A stretch of DNA of 36,442 bases from contig NZ_VMMX01000005.1 of assembly GCF_013277415.1 (NCBI RefSeq), forward strand, positions 304,965 to 341,406. The letters are read 5' to 3'. Made by a program: the position numbers and the translations under genes. Within the stretch, counting starts at the first letter, position 1. Each line of letters starts with the position of its first letter. This stretch comes from Streptococcus sp. 68. GTDB taxonomy: Bacteria; Bacillota; Bacilli; Lactobacillales; Streptococcaceae. The notes below the pieces were generated by a model. The model searched no databases. It worked only from the letters and a program-made list of their open reading frames with translations, and was not told the DNA's origin. Shown one piece after another: positions 25,375 through 34,653 of this stretch.

Positions 25375-25403
25375 AAAAATCTCCTACACAAGGTAGAAGA
25401 TTT
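25375..25403 (-). terminator. Intrinsic terminator of tacL
   Basis: AAATCTTCTAC and GTAGGAGATTT pair around a 5-7 nt loop, then TTTTT on the minus strand, 15 nt after the tacL stop. Confidence 0.85.
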
Positions 25404-25417
25404 CAATCTTATAAGAC

Positions 25418-26611
25418 TTAATCCGTCATGTCCGATACCAAAGTTCGATGCTCCAATGGAATACTGCACATAACTAGCAAGAAAATGAAACCTGACTGAA
25501 TCCAAAAGAGGGCCAAGTCAAAGATTCCGTGTACAGCAACCACTGTAAGGAAAGACAGATAAAGACCGATAATCGGACGTTTCCCCGACTCCTGACTCAT
25601 ATCCATCATCAAGCGAACAGGAGCAACAGAAGACAAAACTAATAAAATAGTCCCCACAATTCCGTAACTCAGAATCGTATCGATATATAGACTGTGAGCA
25701 TGTTCATGATATGGAGCATTTATCCGAGGATAAGAGTGCATGTAGGTCAATGGCCCCTCACCCCAAAAAGGATTTTGCTTAAACAAGGCCATCCCGGCAT
25801 CCCAGATAGAAATGCGTTCTTCCATAGAAGAGTCTAAAGTCCCCATCCGAACTCCCAAATCACTGGAAAAGAGGAAACTCAAGCCAATCGCAAAGACCCC
25901 AATACTAAGCCAAAAGGCCTTCCAGTTTTTAATGGTCGTAAAGAGATAGATAATGGCTCCAGCGATAATAGCAGGAAAGGCTGTTCGATTTTGAGTAAAG
26001 TTCAATCCAAAGAGATTCACAAAGCCTGCAAACACACAGAATACTTTCAACCAATTCAACTTGGTCGTTGTAAACAGATAGAAGGCAATCATGATACAGA
26101 AACAACAAATAATTCCATAATAATTAGGATTAAAGAAGGTCACTTCTGCACGATTCTGATGCCACACCTGCATATTGGGTGAAAGAAAAGCATAGTTGAA
26201 TTTCTTCACAATTTGGAAATGTTCTAAACTCGCAAAAGCAGCTGACAAGACGCTACCAAACAAGACGAGCTGCAAAATCAATCGAAAGAATTTATGTGAT
26301 AAAATCGACTGATAGTGCAAAAAGAAAACAGTAAATAGAAACATTCCTACTGAAGCCACAAGACCCATCCAATTTTGTGCAAGAATGGATATAACAGTAC
26401 TATAGCCAAGAAAAAGAAGCAGCATCGGATGCTCCCCCATTTTCTGAAGAATACTTTTCATGTCTCCTGTAAAAATCAAACTGATAATATATAAACAGAA
26501 TACAACTACAAAAAGATAAAAGGGTAAAAAGATACTCAGGATAATTCCCAATAAAATCAGCTCTTTACTAGACAACCCTCTCAGCTTTTCAATAAAGCCT
26601 ATTGATTTCAA
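25418..26611 (-). CDS. tacL: O-antigen-ligase-like membrane protein, teichoic acid ligase TacL/RafX
   Basis: A 397-residue polytopic membrane protein with about ten to twelve hydrophobic segments and the Wzy_C/WaaL-type loop (residues about 255-310) containing GEGPLTYMHSYPR and HEHAHSLYIDTIL. The gene between amiA and the raf operon in pneumococcus is, from memory, tacL (also called rafX), which attaches teichoic acid chains to the glycolipid anchor on the outer face of the membrane. That function is taken from gene order and fold. It starts with TTG at 26609-26611 behind AAAGGA; an extended -10 (TGGTACAAT, TACAAT at 26666-26671) lies upstream. Confidence 0.8.
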   Translation of the reverse strand: MKSIGFIEKLRGLSSKELILLGIILSIFLPFYLFVVVFCLYIISLIFTGDMKSILQKMGEHPMLLLFLGYSTVISILAQNWMGLVASVGMFLFTVFFLHYQSILSHKFFRLILQLVLFGSVLSAAFASLEHFQIVKKFNYAFLSPNMQVWHQNRAEVTFFNPNYYGIICCFCIMIAFYLFTTTKLNWLKVFCVFAGFVNLFGLNFTQNRTAFPAIIAGAIIYLFTTIKNWKAFWLSIGVFAIGLSFLFSSDLGVRMGTLDSSMEERISIWDAGMALFKQNPFWGEGPLTYMHSYPRINAPYHEHAHSLYIDTILSYGIVGTILLVLSSVAPVRLMMDMSQESGKRPIIGLYLSFLTVVAVHGIFDLALFWIQSGFIFLLVMCSIPLEHRTLVSDMTD

Positions 26612-26665
26612 AATGAATCCTTTCTCTCCAAATCAGCTGATTCAGATAATAGTAAGATATCCTAT

Positions 26666-26674
26666 ATTGTACCA
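26666..26674 (-). promoter_or_regulatory. Probable tacL promoter (-10)
   Basis: TGGTACAAT on the minus strand is an extended -10 box about 55 nt before the TTG start. The -35 region is poor. Confidence 0.5.
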
Positions 26675-26748
26675 CTTTTTTAGCAATTTGAAAACAAGGG
26701 AAACGTTTACTAAAATAAAAAAACTATTTTATCAACCATATCAAGGCT

Positions 26749-28191
26749 TCAAAATGTTACTTCAACTCCATTCTCAATTACCCGATAAGTCTGATTTTGC
26801 AAATCAATTTCTGCTACTGCTGTTACGGACTTATCTTTATTTTGACGTTTGATTACAATGCTGTGGGCTGTTGGTGTTTCAACGTCAATAGTTCCTTCTA
26901 GTTCAAAGGCTTCTGAACGGTTACGGAAAGAAAATAGATTGAGAAGGGCCTTCACTACAGGACGTTGGACTTCTTCTGCTATTTCCTCATTGCTATAGTA
27001 ATGACGATTAATATTTCGACCTTCTTTAGTTTCTTCTAATAATTTCAAATCATTCTTGCTTGCTAATAGACCTACATAGTAAAGTTGAGGAATACCTGGA
27101 GCAAAAGCTTGAATTAGACGAGCGAGAAAATACTTAACATCATCATCTCCAAGCGCAGAATAGTAGGTTGAATTGATTTGGTAGATATCTAAATTATTAT
27201 ACTCGGCACTGGAGTACTTACGTTTGACATTAGCTCCAACCTTATAGAGTTCATTTGAAGCATAGTCAATCTCCTCATCGGTCAGGATATCCTTGACATC
27301 TACTACTCCAATCCCATCATGGGTATCTAGCGTTGTAAATTGCTTCATCGGGCTCATCTTTAACCACTTAGCCAAACGCTCTGTTCTGGAACTATAAAGA
27401 GTATAAAGTGTCACCATTGGAAGAGCAAAACCATAAACATAGTAATCATGGTCTGCTATTTTAAACTGAATCGAATAGTGTTCATGAATCTCAGGTAAAA
27501 GCTCTGTCCCATACTCAGCAGCGATATCTCGAACTTTGTCCAATAAATCCCAAATATCTGGTTCCACAAAGAAATCATTAGTATCCAATTTCTTCACTGC
27601 ATAAGCAAAGGCATCTAGACGAATCAAATCACACCCATTACTTGCCAAGTGCTGAATGGTCTTACGGATAAATTCCATAGTTACTTCTTTGGTCACATCA
27701 AGATCAATCTGCTCCTCACCAAAGGTATTCCACAAATGTTCCACTGAACCATCTTCAAACACAATCTCTTGCTTTGGTGCACGATCCTTACGCTTGTAAA
27801 TTAAATCTACATCAGACTGTATCGGACGGTTTTCTGGCCAAAACTTATCCCAGTTTAAAAAGAGATCTTTAAATTCACTGGCTTCATGTTTTTCTTGATA
27901 GTCCTTATAATACTTGGATTGACGAGAAATATGATTAATCATAAAATCAAACATAAGATAATATTTCTCACCTAAACGCTTAACATCCTCCCAATCACCA
28001 AAAGCTGAGTCCACTTCGTCGTAGTCAACTGGCGCAAATCCACGATCACCTGTTGATGGGAAAAATGGTAAAAGGTGAACTCCTCCAATAGCATCTCCAA
28101 AATGCTCTTCCAAATTATCATATAAGTCTTTAAGATTATTTCCAAGGCTATCAGAATAGGTAATCAACATGGTTTTATTTTGAATTGGCAT
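26749..28191 (-). CDS. gtfA: Sucrose phosphorylase
   Basis: A 480-residue GH13 subfamily 18 enzyme that splits sucrose with phosphate into glucose-1-phosphate and fructose, saving ATP. Catalytic residues are Asp193 in IRLDAFAY, Glu234 in LLPEIHEH and Asp289 in [10 protein letters not shown]. With Aga it completes raffinose use: Aga frees galactose and leaves sucrose. I start at MPIQNKTM (second of two adjacent ATGs, AGGAG 7 nt upstream). It is the last gene of aga-rafEFG-gtfA, separated from rafG by 310 nt holding a BOX and a hairpin. Confidence 0.94.
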   Translation of the reverse strand: MPIQNKTMLITYSDSLGNNLKDLYDNLEEHFGDAIGGVHLLPFFPSTGDRGFAPVDYDEVDSAFGDWEDVKRLGEKYYLMFDFMINHISRQSKYYKDYQEKHEASEFKDLFLNWDKFWPENRPIQSDVDLIYKRKDRAPKQEIVFEDGSVEHLWNTFGEEQIDLDVTKEVTMEFIRKTIQHLASNGCDLIRLDAFAYAVKKLDTNDFFVEPDIWDLLDKVRDIAAEYGTELLPEIHEHYSIQFKIADHDYYVYGFALPMVTLYTLYSSRTERLAKWLKMSPMKQFTTLDTHDGIGVVDVKDILTDEEIDYASNELYKVGANVKRKYSSAEYNNLDIYQINSTYYSALGDDDVKYFLARLIQAFAPGIPQLYYVGLLASKNDLKLLEETKEGRNINRHYYSNEEIAEEVQRPVVKALLNLFSFRNRSEAFELEGTIDVETPTAHSIVIKRQNKDKSVTAVAEIDLQNQTYRVIENGVEVTF

Positions 28192-28213
28192 CATTACTCT
28201 CCTTTTTCTAATT

Positions 28214-28241
28214 GAAGCCAAGTCTCATATGACTTGGCTTC
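28214..28241. other. Perfect hairpin before gtfA
   Basis: GAAGCCAAGTC and GACTTGGCTTC are exact complements with a 6-nt loop. No T run follows on the gtfA strand, so it is not a normal terminator; it may protect or process the gtfA mRNA. Confidence 0.55.
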
Positions 28242-28258
28242 GTAAATCAAATTCATGT

Positions 28259-28365
28259 TATACTCTTCGAAAATCTCTTCAAACCACGTCAGCGTCGCCT
28301 TACCGTACTCAAGTATAGCCTGCGGCTAGCTTCCTAGTTTGCTCTTTGATTTTCATTGAGTATTA
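28259..28365 (+). repeat. Short BOX element (boxA-boxC, no boxB)
   Basis: Starts TTATACTCTTCGAAAATCTC, contains the BOX-PCR site in CACGTCAGCGTCGCC and ends CTTTGATTTTCATTGAGTAT. It lies within the raf operon between rafG and gtfA and would be transcribed as the complement. The 136 nt from here to the rafG stop show nothing else. Confidence 0.92.
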
Positions 28366-28501
28366 AATCTCTGTTTATCATCAAACTCGTACTAAATATA
28401 GACTTCAATAAACTAAGTACTACTTTCTTGTTTTCACATAAAATTGTCAACTAGCTGAACCCTTCCTCTGTATCAGGAATCATAGCTTCTCTAGTCTCTT
28501 C

Positions 28502-29335
28502 TTACTTCACTGCTCCGTTGCTCATTCCTGAAATGATATGTTTTTGGAAGAAGAGATAGACAATGGTGATACTGATAATGCCGACAACGTATGAGGCAAA
28601 GCTTGGTCCGTAGTCGTTGAAATATTGGCCTGCGTAGTTGTATTGGAACAAAGGCAGAGTCCACATTTTGGAATCCCGGTTCAAGACAAGGAGTGGCAAC
28701 ATGAAGTCATTCCAGAACCAAAGGGCATTGATGATCATGGTTGTCGCATGCATCGGTTTCATCATTGGGAAGATGATGCGGAAATAGGTTGTAAATTTAT
28801 TAGCCCCATCGATCTCTGCTGCTTCATCCAGACTTTCTGGGATCGAGATTTTGATATAGCCAACATAGAGAAAGAGGGTCTGTGGAATCGCATAGGTCAA
28901 GTAGAGCAAGATCAAACCAAAGGTATTAGCCAAACCGAGTTTACTCATCATAACCGTAATCGGAATCATGATGACTTGGAAAGGTACGAAGATTCCGAGG
29001 ATTAAGAGGGTATACATGATGGTAAAGGCTTTTCTTTTACTCATATTGCGAGCGATGGAGTAGGCTGCCATAGGAATAAAGATCATTACTGCAAGTAAAG
29101 ACAAGACAGTGATGACGACAGAGTTCCAATAATAGCCTCCGATCCCATCAGCTAAGAGACGGCTAAAGTTGTCCCATATGAAGTTGGTTGGAAAGCCAAA
29201 GAAATTGTCTACAATATCCTTAGTGGGTTTGAAAGAACTAAAGAGAGTAGCAAGGAGCGGCACTAAAATCAGAACCGATCCTAGAATCAATAGAATGTAT
29301 TTGCCAATCAGGTCTTTTCTTTCATTTTGTTTCAT
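28502..29335 (-). CDS. rafG: Raffinose ABC transporter permease RafG
   Basis: A 277-residue permease of the CUT1 sugar family (MalG type) with six transmembrane segments and the EAA loop IPESLDEAAEIDGANKF that docks the ATPase. The C-terminus FFQKHIISGMSNGAVK is the usual MalG-type ending. Start MKQNERKDLIGK behind GGAG; the two ATGs are adjacent. It lies 13 nt after rafF. No ATPase gene is in the operon; in pneumococcus the shared MsmK serves this carrier. Confidence 0.93.
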   Translation of the reverse strand: MKQNERKDLIGKYILLILGSVLILVPLLATLFSSFKPTKDIVDNFFGFPTNFIWDNFSRLLADGIGGYYWNSVVITVLSLLAVMIFIPMAAYSIARNMSKRKAFTIMYTLLILGIFVPFQVIMIPITVMMSKLGLANTFGLILLYLTYAIPQTLFLYVGYIKISIPESLDEAAEIDGANKFTTYFRIIFPMMKPMHATTMIINALWFWNDFMLPLLVLNRDSKMWTLPLFQYNYAGQYFNDYGPSFASYVVGIISITIVYLFFQKHIISGMSNGAVK

Positions 29336-29348
29336 CATGCTTCTCCTC

Positions 29349-30215
29349 TTAAATTTCAAATTTCTTAGATACTCTCAATTGGATGATCGAAATCACTACA
29401 ATTAAGAAGAACAAGATTACGGCAATGGCATTGGCATAACCGAATTGGTTGTTTTTAAAGGCATAGTTATAAACCAAAAGCCCAAGTGAGGTTGTGGCAT
29501 TGTTTGGACCACCACCGGTCATGGCAAAGACTTGGTCAAAAGCAGTCAGCCCACCTTTTAGGGATAGGATAAAGACCATAGAGACACTTGGTAGCAAGTA
29601 AGGCAATTCAATGTTCCAGAAAACTTGCTTGCTAGTCGCGCCATCAATCCTTGCTGCCTCTGTAATCTCAGTTGGAATAGATTGCAAACCAGCTAGGAAG
29701 ATGATGATGGGCATAGCCACCCCTTGCCAAAGAAGGACAAAGACAGCCGCAAAGATCGCTCCCCACTTAGTCCCTAAAAGACTGGTTTGGAGAAATTCAA
29801 TATGAAGGGCATGCCCAATCGCTGGAAGACCGTAGTTGAAGACTTGCTTGAAGATCAAAGCCACTGTCAAACCAGACAAAACAGCTGGGAAGAAGAACCA
29901 AGCACGGAAGAAGGTTTGGGCTTTGATTTTAGAGTTCAAGACACGCGCAATGAAGATCCCGAGTGCAATCTCACCAACCACCATGGCAATCGTAATGATT
30001 GCGGTAAAGCCAATCGCATTCATGAATTTTGGATCCATGAAGAGGAGCTTAAAGTTGTTTAAGCCGACAAATTTGTAGTTATAAGTCAATCCTGTCCAGT
30101 TAGTAAAACTGTAAAAGGCTCCTTGAAACATCGGCACATAGAAGAAAATTGCTTGTAACAAGAGGGGAATGACCACAAAAGCCCATGCCCAATATTTTTG
30201 TAATACTTTTTTCAT
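29349..30215 (-). CDS. rafF: Raffinose ABC transporter permease RafF
   Basis: A 288-residue CUT1 permease (MalF type) with six transmembrane segments and the EAA loop IPTEITEAARIDGATSKQVF. It pairs with RafG. Start MKKVLQKYWAWAF is chosen over an in-frame ATG 24 nt upstream that would overlap rafE; AGGAGTAGAGAG lies before it. The gene begins 13 nt after the rafE stop. Confidence 0.93.
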   Translation of the reverse strand: MKKVLQKYWAWAFVVIPLLLQAIFFYVPMFQGAFYSFTNWTGLTYNYKFVGLNNFKLLFMDPKFMNAIGFTAIITIAMVVGEIALGIFIARVLNSKIKAQTFFRAWFFFPAVLSGLTVALIFKQVFNYGLPAIGHALHIEFLQTSLLGTKWGAIFAAVFVLLWQGVAMPIIIFLAGLQSIPTEITEAARIDGATSKQVFWNIELPYLLPSVSMVFILSLKGGLTAFDQVFAMTGGGPNNATTSLGLLVYNYAFKNNQFGYANAIAVILFFLIVVISIIQLRVSKKFEI

Positions 30216-30228
30216 AGTCTCTCTACTC

Positions 30229-31488
30229 CTAATCCACATCCGCTTTCATCGGGTTAAAGAAGGCATTCAAATCATTGACCATGCCTTGTTTATCACCGGT
30301 CAAGACATAGTTCATGGTCAAGGTATGGAAGTCTGCTTCACTGGTCCAGTATTGTTGCAACCAGACCAAGTGACGATCCGTAAAGGCATATTCGGTCATA
30401 CCAGCAAGCGGTGAATCTTCTCCTGCTTGTTTGACCCCTTCAATCGCTGTTGGAGATCCGTCCACATCGTAGTATTTTTGCATGACTTCTGGACGGGTCA
30501 TATATTCCACAAAGGCATTGGCTTCTTTTGGATGTTTGGTGGTGGCTGAGATAGACCATGCCAAGTCTCCCGCACCAACGGTTAAGCTTTGTCCTTTTTC
30601 TTTTCCTGGAATCATGAAGGTCCCAATCTTAAAGTTCGGTTTTTGTTCATTAATCGCTGTGATCGCCCAAGACCCATTTGGTGTCATGAGGACATCCCCA
30701 CGTGCGAAGGCTCCGATAACATCGGTATAGCCAGCACCTTCCCAGTTCTTTTGCTTAGAGCCATTGATGCGAAGGATGTCCATGACCTTGATGTCATCTT
30801 TCATAATCGAATCCGACAATTTAATGGCATTTGGTTGAGAATAACGAAGGTATTGATTGGCTTCTTTTCCTCCACCTGTGGCTGTCGCAAAGGCTAATTG
30901 ATTGTAACCATTGAGTGTCCAAGCATCTGCACCTGCAATTCCAAATGGTGTTTGTCCTTTAGTAACGATGTCTTTGACTAACTGTTCAAATTCATCCCAG
31001 GTTTCAGGAACCTTCAAGCCCAGCTCTTCGAATTTATCTTTGTTGTAGTAAATTCCATAAGCATTAGCTGTAAAAGGAACGTTGTAAACTTTTTCGTTTA
31101 CAGCATATTTTTCGGCGTAGCCATTTTTCACGCGTTTCAGGTAGTCTTTGTTGCTCAAATCTTCAAAAACACCTGCTTTTGCCCATTCTTGCAGTTCGAT
31201 GGACTGTGGGTAAATATTGACCACATCAGGCACATCTCCTGCGAGAACGCGTGTCTTCAATACTTCACCAGCATTTGGTACATTGACGACTTTGACCTTG
31301 ATCTTAGGGTTTTCCTTCTCAAAATCACGAGTGATTTCTTCCAAGGTTTTGGTCATTTCTTTTTTCTGGTTGAAATACTCGATGGTCACTGTGCCATCCG
31401 CAGATTTACCATAGTTGGAGCAAGCGCCGAGCCCAAACAAAGCTAAACCTGTAGTTGCAAGAAGTCCGATTTTTTTATACCATTCCAT
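30229..31488 (-). CDS. rafE: Raffinose-binding lipoprotein RafE
   Basis: A 419-residue extracellular sugar-binding lipoprotein (SBP_bac_1). The signal peptide ends with LFGLGACSN, Cys23 being the lipid anchor. Characteristic parts are VTIEYFNQKKEMTKTLEE, VPFTANAYGIYYNKDKFEEL and GDVLMTPNGSWAI. It binds raffinose-family oligosaccharides (raffinose, stachyose, melibiose) for RafFG. AAGGAGG stands 9 nt before the ATG. It follows aga by 34 nt and probably shares its promoter. Confidence 0.93.
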   Translation of the reverse strand: MEWYKKIGLLATTGLALFGLGACSNYGKSADGTVTIEYFNQKKEMTKTLEEITRDFEKENPKIKVKVVNVPNAGEVLKTRVLAGDVPDVVNIYPQSIELQEWAKAGVFEDLSNKDYLKRVKNGYAEKYAVNEKVYNVPFTANAYGIYYNKDKFEELGLKVPETWDEFEQLVKDIVTKGQTPFGIAGADAWTLNGYNQLAFATATGGGKEANQYLRYSQPNAIKLSDSIMKDDIKVMDILRINGSKQKNWEGAGYTDVIGAFARGDVLMTPNGSWAITAINEQKPNFKIGTFMIPGKEKGQSLTVGAGDLAWSISATTKHPKEANAFVEYMTRPEVMQKYYDVDGSPTAIEGVKQAGEDSPLAGMTEYAFTDRHLVWLQQYWTSEADFHTLTMNYVLTGDKQGMVNDLNAFFNPMKADVD

Positions 31489-31522
31489 TAGAAAGCCTCC
31501 TTTATAAATTTATACACCTTTA

Positions 31523-33685
31523 TTATAGTCTTCTAAAAATATACTGTCTACTCAAAAAATCTCCTTGGGATAAGATAACAGTTAAACCTGCATACATGAG
31601 TTCTGCACCTGAGTAAACTACTCCATTTTCCTGTAATTCATACAGTCCCTCTTCATCCAAATCTTTTAATTTTAAAGTTGTTTCCATGGTCTCTACAACT
31701 GACAAAACGCGAACGTAGGTTACAATCGTTTGATTTCCGTAGTTAAATTGTACAGCTGCTTCATTGAATGCAGACTCGGGATTGATTAACCTATACTGTT
31801 GTCCTAACTGAACTACTGGTCGTAATTCTTTATACAAGTTCACCTGATTAGCAATCTCATCTTTCTCTTCATCTGATAAACTTGTCAAATCAAGCTCATA
31901 TCCCAAATTTCCCATCATTGCTACATGTCCACGTGTTTCTAATGGTGTCATTCGTCCCATCTGATGATTCGGTACTGCTGACACATGAGCCCCCATAGAA
32001 ATGGTTGGATAGAGATAGGATGAACCGTATTGAATTGGCAAACGTGCAATAGCATCAGTATTATCACTAGCCCAGACTTGTGGGAAATAACGCATCATAC
32101 CAAGATCATTTCGTCCACCACCACCAGAGCAGGACTCAAAGAGAATATGCCTGTGCTTCTCTGTCAGATAAAAAACGAGTTCGTAAAGCCCCAGCATGTA
32201 CTGATGAGATTGCATCTTTGTCTCTAGATAGTTCGATCCATTCCCTAGCTTAGTCATATTACGATTCATATCCCATTTAATGTAATCAATCTCATGATAA
32301 GATAGGAGTTGATCTAAGATATTTTTCAAGTATTCTACTACCTGAGGATTGGCAAGATTAAGTACTAATTGATTCCGAGAATAGGTATGATCATAGCCAG
32401 GAACCTGAATAGCCCAGTCAGGATGTTTACGATACAAATCACTATCTACAGAAATCATCTCAGGTTCTAACCAAAGCCCAAACTGCAAACCTCTGTCGTG
32501 GATAGCTGAAATCAGACTTTCAAGACTTCCACCCAGTTTTTTCTCATTAACAACCCAATCACCTAAAGCACGATTATCATCAAAACGATTGCCAAACCAA
32601 CCATCATCTAATACAAAAAGCTCAATTCCAACTTTCTTAGCTTCATCAGCTAGCTCTAACAGCTTTTCTCTCTGAAAGTCAAAGTAAGTAGCTTCCCAGT
32701 TATTGATTAGAATTGGACGTTCTTTTTTAGAAAATTTACTTGGCATAATGTGCTTCAGTACAAAATTCTGACTTTCATGACTAACACCAGTTAATCCCTC
32801 ATCTGAATAGGTCACTAAAGCTACCGGTGTTTCAAAGTATTCCTCAGGGTCTAACTTCCAAGAAAAGTTTTCCGGATTAATCCCAATAGCCAGCCGAACT
32901 TCATTCAATTGATTCTTTTCAACAAAAGCTTCAAAGTTGCCACTATACATTAGTTGAATAGCAAACACATTTCCAGCATCCTCTGTGACCCCTTGATCAC
33001 ATAGTAGAAGAGCTGGTGTTTGAGCATGTCCAGAAGCCCCACGGTTTGAACTAATCGAAAAGATTCCTTGTTCTACCTGTTGACGTCGAACAGTCTTTTC
33101 ACGAGCATAAGCACCCTGCAGAGTTACTATTTCGTAAGCTGCCGCTGGAAAATCAGCCATAAAAGAAAAGTCTTTATGAATGACAACTTCCTGATTACTA
33201 TTATTCTCTAATTTACTGTAGCTAGCAATTGTCGAATCATTATTAAAAGCAGTATAATACAAATTCAGACTAAGTTGAGCCTTAGAATCTTCTAACATTA
33301 AGACAAGAGTCTCTGTATCGTCCATGCTATGTGGAGAAGGTAAGCCCTGTGGACCATTCTGATCTTTTAAAATCTTTGCTTCTACAAATCGAAAGTCTGT
33401 TACTTCAGTTACACTATGCTGAATCTGTATGGTTGGTTTCCTAAAATCTCCTAAACCATGTTGTCCAAAAATTTGACGTTGAGTATCTAAGCTAAAGGTT
33501 CGATTAGTAGCTGTTGGATTTCCTGAAAAGGCATGATCTCGTTCATAAACACTATTGGAACCTTTATAGTTCTTAATAGTCTTTCCTAAATGTTTCAAAA
33601 GTAGGTACCCATTTCGATTTTCAATAATCAAACTTAGATTTTTACTCTCAACATAAAATAGATTATTCTCTATCCTAACTCCCAT
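31523..33685 (-). CDS. aga: Alpha-galactosidase, GH36
   Basis: A 720-residue cytoplasmic enzyme that removes alpha-1,6-galactose from raffinose and melibiose. The nucleophile is Asp472 in YIKWDMNR and the acid/base Asp541 in WASDNTDAI; the substrate-binding FVLDDGWFG (358-365) and [11 protein letters not shown] (517-527) are also in place. The N-terminal beta-sandwich domain (1-320) is normal for the family. It is first gene of the raf operon, divergent from rafR, with a CcpA site in the spacer. Ribosome site GAGGTGA. Confidence 0.95.
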   Translation of the reverse strand: MGVRIENNLFYVESKNLSLIIENRNGYLLLKHLGKTIKNYKGSNSVYERDHAFSGNPTATNRTFSLDTQRQIFGQHGLGDFRKPTIQIQHSVTEVTDFRFVEAKILKDQNGPQGLPSPHSMDDTETLVLMLEDSKAQLSLNLYYTAFNNDSTIASYSKLENNSNQEVVIHKDFSFMADFPAAAYEIVTLQGAYAREKTVRRQQVEQGIFSISSNRGASGHAQTPALLLCDQGVTEDAGNVFAIQLMYSGNFEAFVEKNQLNEVRLAIGINPENFSWKLDPEEYFETPVALVTYSDEGLTGVSHESQNFVLKHIMPSKFSKKERPILINNWEATYFDFQREKLLELADEAKKVGIELFVLDDGWFGNRFDDNRALGDWVVNEKKLGGSLESLISAIHDRGLQFGLWLEPEMISVDSDLYRKHPDWAIQVPGYDHTYSRNQLVLNLANPQVVEYLKNILDQLLSYHEIDYIKWDMNRNMTKLGNGSNYLETKMQSHQYMLGLYELVFYLTEKHRHILFESCSGGGGRNDLGMMRYFPQVWASDNTDAIARLPIQYGSSYLYPTISMGAHVSAVPNHQMGRMTPLETRGHVAMMGNLGYELDLTSLSDEEKDEIANQVNLYKELRPVVQLGQQYRLINPESAFNEAAVQFNYGNQTIVTYVRVLSVVETMETTLKLKDLDEEGLYELQENGVVYSGAELMYAGLTVILSQGDFLSRQYIFRRL

Positions 33686-33714
33686 TTACTTCACCTCATC
33701 ACTTTATTGACTCT

Positions 33715-33743
33715 ATTTTATCATCTGAAATCGCTTTCTAAAA
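33715..33743 (-). promoter_or_regulatory. aga promoter overlapped by cre site
   Basis: On the minus strand TGATAAAAT forms an extended -10 (TAAAAT, 33715-33720). TGAAATCGCTTTCT (33726-33739) matches the CcpA cre consensus TGNAANCGNTNNCA at 13 of 14 positions and sits in the spacer/-35 area, so CcpA would block transcription when glucose is available. Confidence 0.7.
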
Positions 33744-33764
33744 TAGAAAAATGTCTCTAGAATA

Positions 33765-33773
33765 TGGTAAAAT
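33765..33773 (+). promoter_or_regulatory. rafR promoter (-10)
   Basis: TGGTAAAAT is an extended -10 (TAAAAT 33768-33773) 20 nt before rafR, whose ribosome site TAGGAGG follows. The -35 is weak. Confidence 0.55.
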
Positions 33774-33792
33774 GTTAGGTAGGAGGTAGCAC

Positions 33793-34653
33793 ATGCTAGT
33801 TTTTTCAGAATACCAAACTGGAACAATCGACCTTTCCCTAAGCTTTTATGGATATGAGGAATGCACACCTAATTACTCCTTTGGTCCAGCCATTCGTGAT
33901 ACATACGTTCTACATTACATTAGTAAAGGACAAGGAACATTTCATTACAAGGGTAAAATTGTTGATTTAAAAGAAGGAGATTTCTTTCTATTAAAACCAG
34001 AGGAACTAACCTTTTATCAAGCAGATAGTAAAGAACCTTGGTCCTACTACTGGTTAGGAATCACTGGAGGGAAAGCTCCTGATTATTTTGCTCTTTCTCA
34101 AATTTTTGACCAAGCCTATCTCATCCAATCTGAAACTTGTCATACCCAGACTACTGCAAAACTCATCTCAGACATTGTTCGCTTCGCTCAGATTACAAAA
34201 TCCAATGAATTAGCTCAACTCCATATCATGGGACAACTCCATGAACTGATGTTTCATCTGGGAACTATTGCTCCCAATCAGAAAAAAAAGAATATTTCAT
34301 CAACCTACCAACTCTATCTTGAATGCAAACGATTAATTGATAGCCACTATCCTCAATCACTTACAATTCAAGATTTAGCAAAAGAACTATCCGTTCACAG
34401 AAGCTACTTATCAAGCGTATTCAAAGAATTTAACACCTTATCACCCAAAGAATACCTACTCTACGTTCGAATGCACCGAGCTAAACAACTTCTCGAAAAT
34501 ACCCAAGAGTCTATCAAGGTAATTGCATACTCAGTAGGTTTTTCAGATCCACTCCATTTTTCGAAAGCTTATAAACAATACTTTAATCAGACCCCAAGTC
34601 ATACAAGAAAAGAATATTCCCAACACCAACTAGTGAGAAAGGAAACACTATGA
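33793..34653 (+). CDS. rafR: AraC-family activator RafR (MsmR-like)
   Basis: A 286-residue regulator. The N-terminal cupin-like sugar-sensing domain (about 15-150) includes YISKGQGTFHYKGKIVDLKE; the C-terminal double HTH (about 180-280) has LTIQDLAKELSVHRSYLSSV and VGFSDPLHFSKAYKQYF. It activates aga-rafEFG-gtfA when raffinose is present. It is transcribed divergently from aga with 107 nt between, and overlaps birA by 4 nt (ATGA), so birA translation is coupled to it. Confidence 0.92.
   Translation: MLVFSEYQTGTIDLSLSFYGYEECTPNYSFGPAIRDTYVLHYISKGQGTFHYKGKIVDLKEGDFFLLKPEELTFYQADSKEPWSYYWLGITGGKAPDYFALSQIFDQAYLIQSETCHTQTTAKLISDIVRFAQITKSNELAQLHIMGQLHELMFHLGTIAPNQKKKNISSTYQLYLECKRLIDSHYPQSLTIQDLAKELSVHRSYLSSVFKEFNTLSPKEYLLYVRMHRAKQLLENTQESIKVIAYSVGFSDPLHFSKAYKQYFNQTPSHTRKEYSQHQLVRKETL

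Noticed and set aside
25311..25505. Minus-strand frame of 64 codons overlapping the tacL end
   Set aside because: It spans the tacL terminator and intron-like DNA and has no ribosome site; shadow frame.
26698..26711. cre-like GGGAAACGTTTACT between gtfA and tacL
   Set aside because: 12/14 match at best and far upstream of the tacL -10; could be chance.
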